A stretch of 64,000 nucleotides of DNA from Paraspadella gotoi (Eukaryota > Chaetognatha), in assembly GCA_051294375.1 (NCBI GenBank), contig CM119265.1:6395489-6459488 (forward strand), read 5' to 3'. How positions within the stretch are numbered: position 1 is the first letter of the stretch; each line of letters starts with the position of its first letter. Of this stretch, positions 10,731 through 23,000 are shown in pieces. The position numbers and the translations under genes were made by a program. The notes below the pieces were generated by a model. That model ran no database searches. It was not told the origin of the DNA and worked only from the letters and a program-made list of their open reading frames with translations.

Positions 10731-12840
10731 GACTAAGCTCTGACGAAAAAAGTCAGAGGTTTTTTAATATATTCTTTTACCGGCCAATGTAGAATGATGG
10801 CAATATTGCTATTGTTAAGTTTCAAAAAAATCCGACCATAAATATATAAAATATTAACCAAAATCTTCGGAAAATCAACCGCTTCTTTCAAAGATTTTCG
10901 CCATAGAAGATTTTTCCCAAATCTGACTCCCGGTTGAAAACTCTTAGAATTCTGATCGTAAGCTTCTCTTACTTTTACTTTAAATAAAAAATTCACCAAA
11001 ATGGACTATTACTATGATCGTATCATATTAAAATAACCAAATAAAAAGTAAAGACAAATTTTGAGAGCCTTTCAGACATATGGCTATCGGATTCCTGAAT
11101 TCGAAGTTTATTGTTCACAACATATGTTAAATGCGTTTACATTGTATTGAAGTTTTATTTTATAAATAAAATTTGCTTTGAAAATATTTTCCCAGGTGGA
11201 CCAGTTCATTTGAATCTGATAGTTTGATGTCAAAATGATGGTTATTTGACAAGAAGAAAAAATGCGAGCCCTTCAGATTCAACAGGATCAGAATCTAGTA
11301 TTTTTACATCTATTTTTTACCGGAATTTTTCTCAGGAGCGTTTATATTGTTTGGTAGTCAGATTTGAACGAAAATCTCCATTGAAAAAATCTTCCTTGAT
11401 CTTTAAAAACGACGTCGGCTCCTAATATAACTCTTAATTGTGCGTTTCTTTGGACCCTCTAAATTTCAGCTTTCATTTACAGTCAGATGCAAAAAAATCG
11501 CGCCACTTTATCTCCGACTTTAAAAATTACCTTATATACTTTGAATTTATTTGTAAATTTTTTTAAAAAATTTTAAAGTATATAAATTTATTGAAAGATA
11601 ATAAGTTTGGCATAAATTTTATTAAAATGTGGCGATCCGTTTCGGAACAGTTATTTTTTAAAATGAAATACTCTAATGCAAAACTAAACGTAAAAAAATC
11701 TGATAGATTTAAAACTTTTTTTTTCTGAAATTTTACATTCCATATAAAAAAAATAAAATGGACATCCGGAAGGATAGCTGTATAACTGGATTGCCCAAGA
11801 TCCTCAAATAATAATTTTAAGGTTATTAAAATATAAGAGGAATAACAGGTTCATGATTCTGAATCTTTTAAATAAAATTATTTTTCTGTTTGGTTTTGGA
11901 ACACTCAAGTTTAAAAAATCATATCTCCTAAACCACTTGACTGATTGTAATAAAATTTAGACCCCCATTCCTTTTTTGAAAATTTTTATTTTCTTATATA
12001 ATTTTTAAAAATGTTTATATAAAGAGTCTGAAATTTAAAGTTATAAAGTAGCGCGTTTTTTTGCACACTAGTATATTACTACTATTATTATATCTGGTTC
12101 ACACTAAAATAACTTGGTATCACTAACGTAAATAATTTATTTATGCTTTAATTATTTTCAAATGTCAAGGAAAAAGTATCTCAAATTTTGATCTCATATC
12201 CAAGGAGATCCACGGGTACCAACCGCAAAAGTATTTTATAGCTCAGTAACCAATTTAAATACAATTTTTTTTTTGAGTATCATCATATTATTGTAAAATC
12301 CAAGTGTTTGCCCCCTGTAGCAAGACAAAGTTCAGATCGCTTTTTCAAGTTTTCTGATTTTCGAATTCTTTGAGCTTCACTCTCTGGTATTGAATGAGAA
12401 TCAAAAATTTAGAATGAGAACATGCTCAAACGAAAATTTATACATTTTTAAGTATACTTTCAATGTACAAAAAATTTCTTATATGGCTCTATACCCAAAT
12501 ATTTATTTTTTTAATATTTATTTATAGAAAGGAAAGGTGTTAGAGATATTTAATGATTTTATCTGAGTTTGACTCTGTCCGTTCGAATCGAGGAAACGAA
12601 CCTATATTTAGAGTCAGAATTGTGATTTAATAATTCCTGCTTTTCTATTGGTTTAAAGTTTCCTTATTTTTCCTAACCTCAATTCTAGCTTCTTATTGGT
12701 CAAAAGTAGTATTTAAGAGATCTAAACTTATTGAAACTTAGGTTATTCTTGATTATATGATGCAACCAGGAGGTAATATTTTTGTTGAATACTTGAAATT
12801 ATTTGTGAAATTAATACTTAAATTCTTTTTAGATTTAAGC

Positions 12841-12910
12841 GTTTGTCCTCGCTTATTCACGTTTGTCCTCGCTTATTCACGTTTGTCCTCGCTTATTCAC
12901 GTTTGTCCTT
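12841..12910. repeat. 20-bp tandem repeat, 3.5 copies
   Basis: The unit gtttgtcctcgcttattcac is repeated exactly three times and then half a time, with no mismatch in the full copies. The identity implies recent slippage. It lies inside segment-duplicated intergenic DNA. Confidence 0.97.
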
Positions 12911-13159
12911 ATGTTTATCTATATACGTTTAATAATGTCAAATTGGAATCGCGTCTTTATTACTAAATGGAATTATAATTGGACTGCTTAAACCCTGTAT
13001 TGCGTTTGTTTTATGAGAGAAAAACCCGCAACAAAAGGAGTTGGACCCTATTCAGATTCGTTTAAAAACGAGTTCAGCTCGGCAGCGGCGGTCCAGCGGC
13101 TGTCCAGTGTCTCTCTATCTTTCTTTCTCTCTCTGTCTCTCTCTCTCTGATTATTTATT

Positions 13160-13275
13160 TCGGATCTAATTAAGTAGTTAATTGCCTTAATTAATTAGGC
13201 AAATAATTAATTAGTTTGATTAATCAATTAAATAATTAACTTGAATAAATTAATTATTAATTAATTAATTACCGA
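13160..13275. repeat. TAATTA-rich AT tract with short palindromes
   Basis: This tract is dominated by repeated ttaatt/aattaa words and includes an imperfect palindrome centred on ccttaattaattagg. TAATTA is the core of many homeodomain sites, so it could be a binding cluster. It could equally be simple AT-biased slippage. Confidence 0.5.
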
Positions 13276-16200
13276 TAATGATCGTGGGCAGATCCGACAT
13301 TGTTTGCTCAAACTTGTTTTCTTCTGAATAGGGGTAGCCCCTGTCAATGGGGTGAGTCAAAAATTTTGAATGAGAACCTGTTCAAACGAAAATTTATACA
13401 TTTTTAAATGTAAAAAAAATTTCTTATATGGCTCTATACCCAAATATTTATTTTTTAATATTTATTTATAGAAAGGAAAGGAGTTCGACCCTATTCAGAT
13501 TCGTCTAAAAACGAGTTCATAGGCAAACTACAAATGATTTAACCAAATATATTTACCCATAGGTGAAGAAGATAAGGAAGAACGGATTTCCAAAGAAAAA
13601 AATTTTCTCAACTTTTCTTGGCATTCAAATCAGAAGACGAAAGTGAAAATGGACAAAAATGGACATGATTTTTTTTCCTAAATGTTGCAAAAATTGTACT
13701 TTTTTATCATTAGAAATAGGTCAAGATGATTTTAACCAATCTCTATTTCGGCCCAATTTGTATTGTGTTACAAATTAAATTAATATTATAGGTAATAACT
13801 GTCACTTTCACATAACAATAATTACTGTCTCTTCACGTTCAAGAAATTAACAACTACAAAAATAATGAGGAAGAGAAGTAGAGAAAGCAAAAGAGAGAAG
13901 AGAAAACAAAATATACTAGAATTAGAATTCGATGGTATCCTTTCGTTTTGTTGTGTTATGAGATTAGCAAGAATATTTGTTTTGTCACAACAACAATTTT
14001 ATTTAACATAAAAAACAGACATGTTTCGACTCTGGCTCCTGAATGCGCTGATGAAGACTCGAAACAGAGTTAAAGAGAAAATACCATTAAATAAAAAGAA
14101 AAAAAGTTAAATTATAAAATTAACCAATCTTAACGGTTAACCGATAAAAATATTAGTTTTAACGATTAAGCGAATTTCCTAAAAAATTAAGTATTTAACT
14201 TATAACATTCCACAAATCGGCCAGTCAACCATATGCAGTATTTTTCGCACATACAGACTAACGCAGAATGAAAGATGAAGATCGTCTCTCCGATGAATCA
14301 TGATAGATTTAGGGCGCACCGTAGCAGAAGCCATTCTATGTTGTATGTACTGAGATTAAAATTTGATCATGCTTATTTGGCCCTGAAAGTAAGCTTTCTG
14401 TGCTGCAAGTCCTGAGACAAAGCAGAAAAGTGAAGGAGGGGTATTATGGACAATTGGACATTATGTCCATTGGACATGGGGGTGAAGGGATAATATCCTA
14501 ATTTTGGTCAGTTTCCCTCCTACCCTCTCCTTAAATTTTCTGCTTTCTCCTAACTCTCTGTATTTGACCCTGATATTGAAATGTATAATGGATCGATCGC
14601 CTTTAAAAAAGTACCTTATCTCCCATGGGTGACGTTTCATAAAATTAGAATCATTTTTAGGAGTATTAGTATCAATTATCGTGGAAAACTGTCAAAATGA
14701 CATTGTAAGTATATTAAAATTTTTAAAGAAACTAAATCCACCCGTCGTAAAGTGTAAACAACCCCAATGGGCCAATCAAGTATGTACTTATTTTTAACTC
14801 TAAGTCAGTAAGTGATCAGCAACAACAGTCCGTAACCATCTTTAATTATTTTTCCCTCTACGAATTACATTTAAAATGACTGTTATTGCTGCTTGATAAA
14901 TTTTCAGGTCTCCTTCCAATCTTCCAATACCTTTTTCTAGTAGTAGCCATGAACATTTTACTTAGTATTTAGAGTAACAACTTAACTAAATTACCTTTGT
15001 TGAATTCTGTATAGTAATATACTATTTTTCCGGATGAATTTGTGGTATTGAGATCGATTAAAAAAGCGCAATAGTATCAATTTATTCTCAATAGCTTATG
15101 TAAATGAATGCAGTGTAGTAGTAGTACAAATGAATAATTGATATTTTAAATTCTATTAGTTAGATCTAGTTTTATGCTTCAAGACATTAATTAACATATT
15201 AGTGAAGAGGCAACTAGAAACTTTCATGATTTTTTTCCACAAAATTTACATGATTTGCGTTTATATAACCTTGTTTATAAAAATAACTTTTTTGTACAGA
15301 CATGAATGAGAGGCAACGTTGAACAACAAAGACTCAAAGAATAATAGCGTCTTTTCGAGAGCACAGGTTCAAAGCAAGGTTGCCATACTTATAAACAGTG
15401 ATTCTGGAATGGAGATTATCGCTATCCTAAAAAACAGAATTACACGAAAGGACGATAAACAAGAACAAATGACAAACTCACCCAAACACCAAGTTAAGCT
15501 CAGGATCAGTGGAAGGAGAAAAGTTTTTAAAACGATGATTCTTGCTAACTCTGAATTCCTTTCATGACCACAGTAAAATAATACAAAGTTCTTTTATGTA
15601 TTTCGAGAAGTTAAAACTATGCGAATATTCTTGAAAGGAAAATTGACTGTATATAATAAGTATATGTCTGCTTCTATGAAAAGATCACATTTGATAGTTT
15701 CACGACAATTAGGAAACAAAAAAAGGCACATTTGCTAAAGTAAAATATAAAAAGCAAAAAACGCAACGTAATTCAAACGTTGTATTCCTGAAAATTGTCC
15801 TACTACAAACAAATGGAGGGCGAGGTTTCCAAGAAATACGGTACCGCTTGCAAGAATTCGCGTCAACATTTAGTTAAATTATAAAAGATTCCAATTAGGA
15901 AATGACCAATCATTCGTGCAATCAATGAATCCGATTGGAAAATCGTAAGCTTTCTCTCCATGACTATATCGCTGCATTATAATATTAATTTAAAAATATA
16001 AAAATGTGATCATACTACGTCTAAATTTTCATACTACATGCGCTTCATTGATTGGGGTTGATTGAAAACAGAAAAATATAAAACGAAGCTCCAAGAAAGA
16101 GCGAGGCAATAGTATACAAGAGGCCTTTCAACGGTAACAGAGCCCTTTAATGACGGTTCTCGATTTTCACCAAAAAAAAAGTGCAGATTTTCTAGACGAA

Positions 16201-16349
16201 AACCGTCAAGACGAGAGGAATAATTTCGTCGCGTGAATAAATTGTATCACTATGTTTCTTTTCATTTCCACGTAATGACGGCTTCAGACGAAGAAACTTA
16301 TAAAAAAGAAAAAATTATCTACATTATTATTTTAAAAACTTGTGCATCG

Positions 16350-16355
16350 TTTATT
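16350..16355 (-). promoter_or_regulatory. candidate poly(A) signal AATAAA for non-muscle myosin
   Basis: TTTATT on the plus strand reads AATAAA on the minus strand, about 655 bases after the myosin stop codon. This gives a plausible 3' untranslated length, but other hexamers may exist nearby. Confidence 0.3.
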
Positions 16356-17009
16356 CAAATAGAACCATAGGAATATAAAACGGAATCAACAAGGGATGAA
16401 GATTTTCCGAAACGGATCGGGATAGCTCTTCTCCTTTTTTCTGAGAAAAAGGGCAGAGGCTAAACCGAGGATCGTTTCGAGGAAACGATTCTCCCCGAGT
16501 AAGTGAGCAAAATATAGCGAGTCCGCGAGACCCTCGTTTCCCAAACGCTTATCTCCCTTCTCTTTCTCTCTCTCGTGTAAGGTGTAAATTCTAATTGTAG
16601 AGAAAACAAAAAAAAAAAACAGATATAGTGTATATAACCACTTCTAATTGACGAAACGAATGATATTCCATCTTTAGCGTTAGGGGTTTTTTTTATTCTA
16701 AACACAGAGTAAAAAAAAACGAAAAGCTCGCGGAAGAGCCGTTCGACAGCTATCCACCAAAAAGTGAGTGTAGTCCGAAAAAGAGAAAGAGGGCGAGTCA
16801 TGTTTCCATATTTAACCCTCTCGATCTCTCCGGGCAAATCACGAATACCAAATATGCGGAGGGGAATGGCGAGGGAAATGGCTTTTAAGGTAAGGCAAGA
16901 GGGATAAATCATAATGGAAGGGCATGAGGGGACGGAAGAAGATCTAAGGACGGGGATAAGAGTGTAGGGGCACTGGGGCAGGGAATGGAGAGACTAATGT
17001 GGAAAGGAT

Positions 17010-20000
17010 TCAATCGTCGTCACCGATGACGCTGTCGCGCTCATCTCCGTCGCCGTTTTGACTCCGAGGTTCACCGTCTGTAGAATCGTCGAGGATCTGG
17101 AGGAGGTATAGGAAGAAAAATACCACATTTATAAAAGAATAATTAGACTGAAAAGAATAATACAAAAATTGACAATTTCTCACCTGTTGCCGCTGGCGCT
17201 CCCTCTTGGAAAGAATAGATTGACGTAGAGGCTCGGAAGATTGACCACGGCGGAGTTTGTTTCGAGCCGATGACAATTCACGATTCAGCCCCTCGTTCTG
17301 TTCGAAAATATAACAGTGGAATGGAATGCATGAAAAAAAAAAAAGAGAGAGAGAATGACCGCGAGGAAAGATTGAGTGAAAGAATTAAATTACGGTCGGC
17401 GATTATCGAGGTCAATCTACGCAGCTTTTAAATTCAAACGAGAAAGAAACCCTCGTAAAATCTATCTCCGAGCGAACCATTTTACCCAACGCTTTTGCAA
17501 TTAATAGCAGCTTTATCATCACACCAAATACTCGAGGAAATGAAAAATCAATAATTAAATTCAGGCGATCAACGGTCATGCCGCCATTTTCTTTGGTTTA
17601 AATGAGATTGGTATGTCATGCTGAACGAAAAAAAAGTGAAGAGAGCTCACTTCAGATATATTATACAAGAGTTCAAATTATGAAATGAAGGGAGAATGCT
17701 GGGTGAGGATCAATACCTTTACTGTTTCGTTACGCCGTGCTAACGGCAAATACAAAAATAAATAAGACTTGTTTTAAATCGTTTTATTACCTAGTAATTT
17801 TTTTCTGAGCTACAAACGGAACAAGTACATAGTTCGAATCATTATTTAATTCGTAGGAAATCCGTTCCAAAAAATAAAACTTCTAGTACGACGGGAGCCA
17901 AAACGCCTTTCTCTATCGTTTCTAACTTAGCGAGTCCTCATTTTCAGATTTCTATGCATGCAATGTTTACCTTATTTATTTTCGGATTTTAGAACACTAT
18001 CACTATTCAGTTACCAGAATTTCACGCCGCTATAATCCTATAAATCCTATAACACTACGGTTTAGCAAACTGTTAGGAAGTTTTATAACTCAATCTCTGG
18101 TATTAATATCTACAAAAAAATCTCAAATAAGCTTCTTAGTTATATATATTTTTAGTGACGAACAGCCAATGCGTCTTATTAGAATATGCTTCTGTTCTGC
18201 TTTGATATACAATTTACCCATATTATTACCTCGATTACGTAACAGCCTGGCATCTTTCGCTTTAACCTAGCGAAAAACGGTCTCTCGTATCATTTTATTA
18301 ATTTTTTTCTTTAGACGGACAGTAAGGCGATATAAGCCCCCCAGTAAACGAAGCTATTTATTAGCGACAGGCAAGGGTAGAGTCGGAAATATAGAGTTTA
18401 GAAAAAATTGCCATAAGTACCTGTTCTCCGAGGTCATCCAAGTCCCGCTGCAGTTTGCGCTTTTGTTGGTTGAGTCTCGAATTCTCCTCCTCGGCCTCAT
18501 CTAACTGCCGCTTGAGGGCCTTGTATCGGGCGTTCATCTTATCCACCTAAAAAAAATAAATAAAAGGGAATCAATAATTCGAAACGACAACGTAACAAAT
18601 ATAACTAAACAGGTGTTTAAACACAGGAAAAAGGTATTAAACAAAACTGAAATAAAAGCGCACACCTAGGTCACAAATTGTTTTAAATGTTATATGTTAT
18701 AAACTGCGAGAAGGAACACCATTCGAAAACATTTTTAACGATTTTTAAAAACCGCCGGTAAATAAAAATCGCCAGTTATTGTTGTTAAAAGCTCAGTGCT
18801 TGACTATAAAAAATACCTGCTGCTCGTAGCGAATACATTAAACGATCAATGAGAAAAAACACAATATGAGAAGGCGCTATAATTTTTTGAAACTCGGCTA
18901 TCGACGAGGAACCTCCCCCTCTGGGCACCCGGGTAAGGAACGAAAACCTTAAAGCTCGTCTTCAGGGGAACCGATGTTATCACCTGCTCTTTGTACTGGT
19001 CGGCGTGCCTTCTCTCGTCGTCGACTTGCATCAGGACCTCCTTGAGTCGCTTCTCCAACTTCTTGTTGGCGCGAGTCGCCGTGGATCGCTCCTTTTGCTC
19101 CCCGTCTAACTGCTCCTCCAGGTTGGCGATTTTGTGCTCCAGACTCGAAATCGTCGCGCGAGTTCGGTTCTTGTTCTGAAGAAGAAAAAAAAAACAGAAT
19201 GCCGAAAAGAGAAAAACTTATGTATGAACGCAACAATGAAAAAATAAGAAACTAATGAAATAAAATTTATAAAATAATTTAGGGAAACAATCTAAATCTT
19301 ACTGCGTAATGGGAAATGGACTAACCCGTCGGAAAAAAGCGATACGTTAAGGAGTAATAATAATTAGTCTTAAATAATCAGATATTAAAGCCTCTTTAAA
19401 AGCCATTAACAAAACGCCTTTTGTAAATATTCCACCAGTTTTCAGTTACCTGCTGCTCGAGTTCGGCCAGTTTGGCCCTCAGCTCTTTGTTCTGCCTTTC
19501 TAGTTGAGCCCGGGCGTTTTCGAGTTTTTGCGAATTGGCGCGTTCCGTTCCCAGTTCGGCGGCGAGTTGCTCCAACTGCGCCGTCGTCTTGCGGTTTTTG
19601 TCGACCAACATCTCCATGTTTGTCTGCTCTTCGTCCAACTCTTCCTCCAACTAGGATCGGTAGATAAGATGTAGTTAATATTTACGAAGGTTTATCATTT
19701 TTTAATTCCTTTATGGAATATTAATTCTATATCGGTCCGCCTCGCGATCTATCGACTAGCGCGAACAAAAGGGCATTTCGTGGCGAGGCGGACCGATATG
19801 AGAATTATGCAATCGTCGCAAGTCACAACACAATCGCCTCTCTTTTCATCCTCACCTGCTGAATTCTGGCTTCGAGGCGCCTCTTCTCTTCGACCAAGTT
19901 GGTCCTGTTTCCGCCGAGCGAATTCAACTCTTCCTGAAGTTCGTCGCGTTCGCTCTCGAGGGATCGACGCAGGCGCTCCGAGGAGGCGTAGTCCTCGGCC

Positions 20001-23000
20001 ATCTGCGCCATCTCGGCCTCGTTGGCCTTGAGCTTCTTCTCGGCCTCCTTGGCGGCGGCGATGAGGTCGTCCTTGCTGGCTTTGGCCTCGTCCAACTCGC
20101 GCTGGTACTCCTTGAGCTGGTTTTGGATCTTCTTCGCCTGTTTGATGGCGTCGTCCTTCATCTTGTTCGCGCTTTCAACCTGAGGACGAGAAGAGGGAAA
20201 AGTCGAGACTCAGCCCAAGTAGTATTAGGCGCCATCGCATCTTTCCACTTCCCACATTCCACCATATCCTTCCCACCTGTTGTTCCATATCCTTGTAATC
20301 CAGCTCGATCTTCTTCTTGGCGGCGACGGCGAGGCCTCGCTGTTTTCGCTCGTCCTCCAATTCAGACTCCATGTCGCGGATCTGCTTCTGCAGCAACCGC
20401 TTCGACTCTTCGTTCTGCTCGTCTTTGGCGCTCATGTCGCTGCAAAGATAAAGTAAGATTTCGATCAAGGGTTTCCCCTTTCCCCTCAGAGCTTAAATCT
20501 GATGATAATCACTCACCGGTCGAACTGCGACTTCAGGGCCTGCATATTAACTTCGAGCCTCATCTTGGCGTCCTCGGTCGTTTGTAATTCGTCCTCTAAT
20601 TCTTCGATCTGCGTTTTCTGTTCTTCGACCTGCGACGGATCAGCAGTCACGCTTTAAACAAAAGTTCAAAAATTCTAATTCGCTTCAGCTCCTTACCTGG
20701 GATTCAAGTGCACGTTTTGCCTTTTCAAGCTCGTGGTAGTTTTTGGCCTCGATGCCCTTTGTGGACATAAGTTCCTCCAACTCACTCTTCGATGTTTTGA
20801 ACTGGCGCTCAAGATCCTCGTTGACATTGTTTAATTCCTCGTTGTCGCGCAGCAGCGCCAGAACGCGCGCCTCTTTCTCGCGGGCATCCTTCTCGGCCAA
20901 GTCGCGCTCCGAAGCGAGCCGCTCCGACACGCCCTTCTCCTCGGCCAGCAGCTGAACGAATTTTTTGGTATCGTTATCAGTTTATTCATCCAATTGTTAT
21001 CGATCACCGAAAATCCACATTTTTCCCCCTTTTCCTCCACCTGATCGAACTTCTTCTGCTTCTTTTCGAGAGAGGAGAGCGCAGATCTAGAATTTTCAAG
21101 TTCGACGTTGACGTCGTCGAATTCTTGTTGCATCTTCTTGCGGCTCCGCTCCAGCTTCTCGTTTCCGGCCTGAAGGTCCTCATTCTGGTGCTGCAGCGTC
21201 TCCAAGTCCTAAAATAAAACATGAGTCTAAAATTAACCTTTTTAAACATAGTAAACCTTGCGTTTGACTTTACTGACACTAAGAATCTATGCAACGACAT
21301 TACAAACACACACACACACAAAAAAAACGTTTCCCGTCTCGCGATGAGCCTACCTTTGAGGCTTTTTTCTTGTACTCTTCCAAGGCTTCGATGGTGTTGG
21401 CATCTTCGTCGCATTTCTTCTTCAAATGCTCCATCTGCTGAGTGACTCCGGCCAGAGATTTTTCTAGATTCTTCTTGGCCTCCTCCTCTTCCTCCAACTG
21501 ATCCATGAGAGAGTCGCGCTCCTCCTGGAGATTTCGCAGCTTCCCATTGAGGGCGATCTTCTGCGAAGACTCGTCCTGGAGTTGCTCCTGTACGTCGGCC
21601 AGCTGGCTCTCGAGGGAACCAACCTTCGAGGAAAAGCAAGAGCACGAATTGATTTCTTGCAAGGCGTGGACATTCCCAGGCAAATTAGTCACGCTTAAAT
21701 TGTCCCTTTAAATCTTTGTAACCCTCACGCAATAGCGCAATTACGACCTCACAACGACAGTCACGATTAGGTTAATAAAGATGTTGGATTTAATTTTGAC
21801 GAAATCGACCGAAACCGAGTGACGGAAGATTCTTAACGAGCGATTAAATACTAATAAGAGAACGTGAGAACCCATTTTCTCGTCGACGATTCGCACCTGC
21901 TTTGTTAGGACCGAGCAGCGAGACTCGTTGTCCTCGAGCTGATTGGCCAACGATTCGGCCTCCGCGTGCAACTTTGTCAACTTCTCATCCGATTCAACTC
22001 GATTACGTTCGGAATCCTCCAGGCGGAGTTGCAGCTCGCCCGCCTGAACGAAATTAAGCAAATATGAAACTTGATTGGGAATAAATTTCAAGGACGAAAT
22101 CTTCAAGAATAGTGACGATTTCGATGACTGACTTGCGACTCCATTTGCTTCCTCTTCCTTTCAGACTCTTGCTTGGCGGAGGAGAGCGCTTTGATTTCTT
22201 GGGCCATGTCTACGTTTTCCGCTTCTAGATTGTTCTTCGCCTTTTCTAACGAGGATCTTTGGAGACAAGTGTCATTTAACATACAAACTCGCACTTTAGG
22301 ATGCACAGAGAAGAAAGAAGTTCAATATATACAATTATACATACTTGGCCCTGTTGGCGTTGTCGAGCTGCTCGTTGAGTTGCTCCGATAATGCTGAGTA
22401 TTTGGCTCTGGATTCGACGATTGTTTCCTCACGCCTTTGCGACTCTTGTTCCAGGGAGCGTTTCAGCATGATCAGGTCCTCTTCGCGTTTGGCACGAATC
22501 TCTTCGGCCGCTGGATAAGATTTAATTTGTTGCGTGACCTCTCGTTTTGGAAACCGTCACCCCATTTCCCCCCCCCCTTATGACTCACCGAGCCCCTTGT
22601 CTTCGGCCTCTATGAGCTCTGTCTTCAAGGCTTCCAACTCTTCGCTCAAATCCCGTTTCTGCTTTTCCGCCTTTTGACGGGCCGATCGCTCCGTCTCTAG
22701 ATCTTCCTGCGTCTCCTGCAGCGCCGATTCCACTTCTCGCGCTTGTTTTTGCGCCTGACGCCGAAAAATATAAACGTTAGGAATCAATCGGCTTTCGATC
22801 CCCGAATAAGGTTTCTTACCTGGGCCCTAGCCACGGCTTCCTCGTCGCAACGCGTTAAAGCGGCGGTGAGCTCGTCCTCCCGTTTAGCGATCGTTTTGGT
22901 GAGTTCCTCGAGATGAAGCTTCTTCTCGTTGAGTTGCTCCTTTACGTCGGAGAGTTCAGTCTCGACCCGACGTTTGTTTTTTTCCAACTCGCCGCGATTG

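Larger units (their letters stand above)
12383..13520. repeat. Dispersed duplicated segments A and B
   Basis: Segment A (12383-12535) recurs at 13354-13480 with small indels. Both copies carry the blocks AACGAAAATTTATACATTTT and TTATATGGCTCTATACCCAA. Segment B (13033-13076, containing GACCCTATTCAGATTCGT) recurs at 13478-13520 directly after the second A copy. The arrangement A, B, A-B points to duplication followed by insertion between the first A and B, or to two copies of one degenerate element. Confidence 0.75.
10731..17009. other. AT-rich intergenic DNA between TSP1 gene and myosin 3' end
   Basis: About 6.3 kb without a supported gene. It holds duplicated segments (12383-12535, 13033-13076, 13354-13520), a 20-base tandem repeat (12841-12910), a TTAATTAA-rich tract (13160-13275) and a motif shared with a small foldback element at 53.4 kb (14018-14070). 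The last 0.7 kb is probably the myosin 3' untranslated region. A candidate AATAAA on the plus strand at 10983-10988 could end the TSP1 gene transcript. A 150-codon minus-strand frame at 16460-16912 has no domain and falls in that untranslated region. Confidence 0.6.

Noticed and set aside
16460-16912. 150-codon minus-strand open frame
   Set aside because: It lies just downstream of the myosin stop, in probable 3' untranslated sequence, with no domain, no splice context and mixed low-complexity composition.
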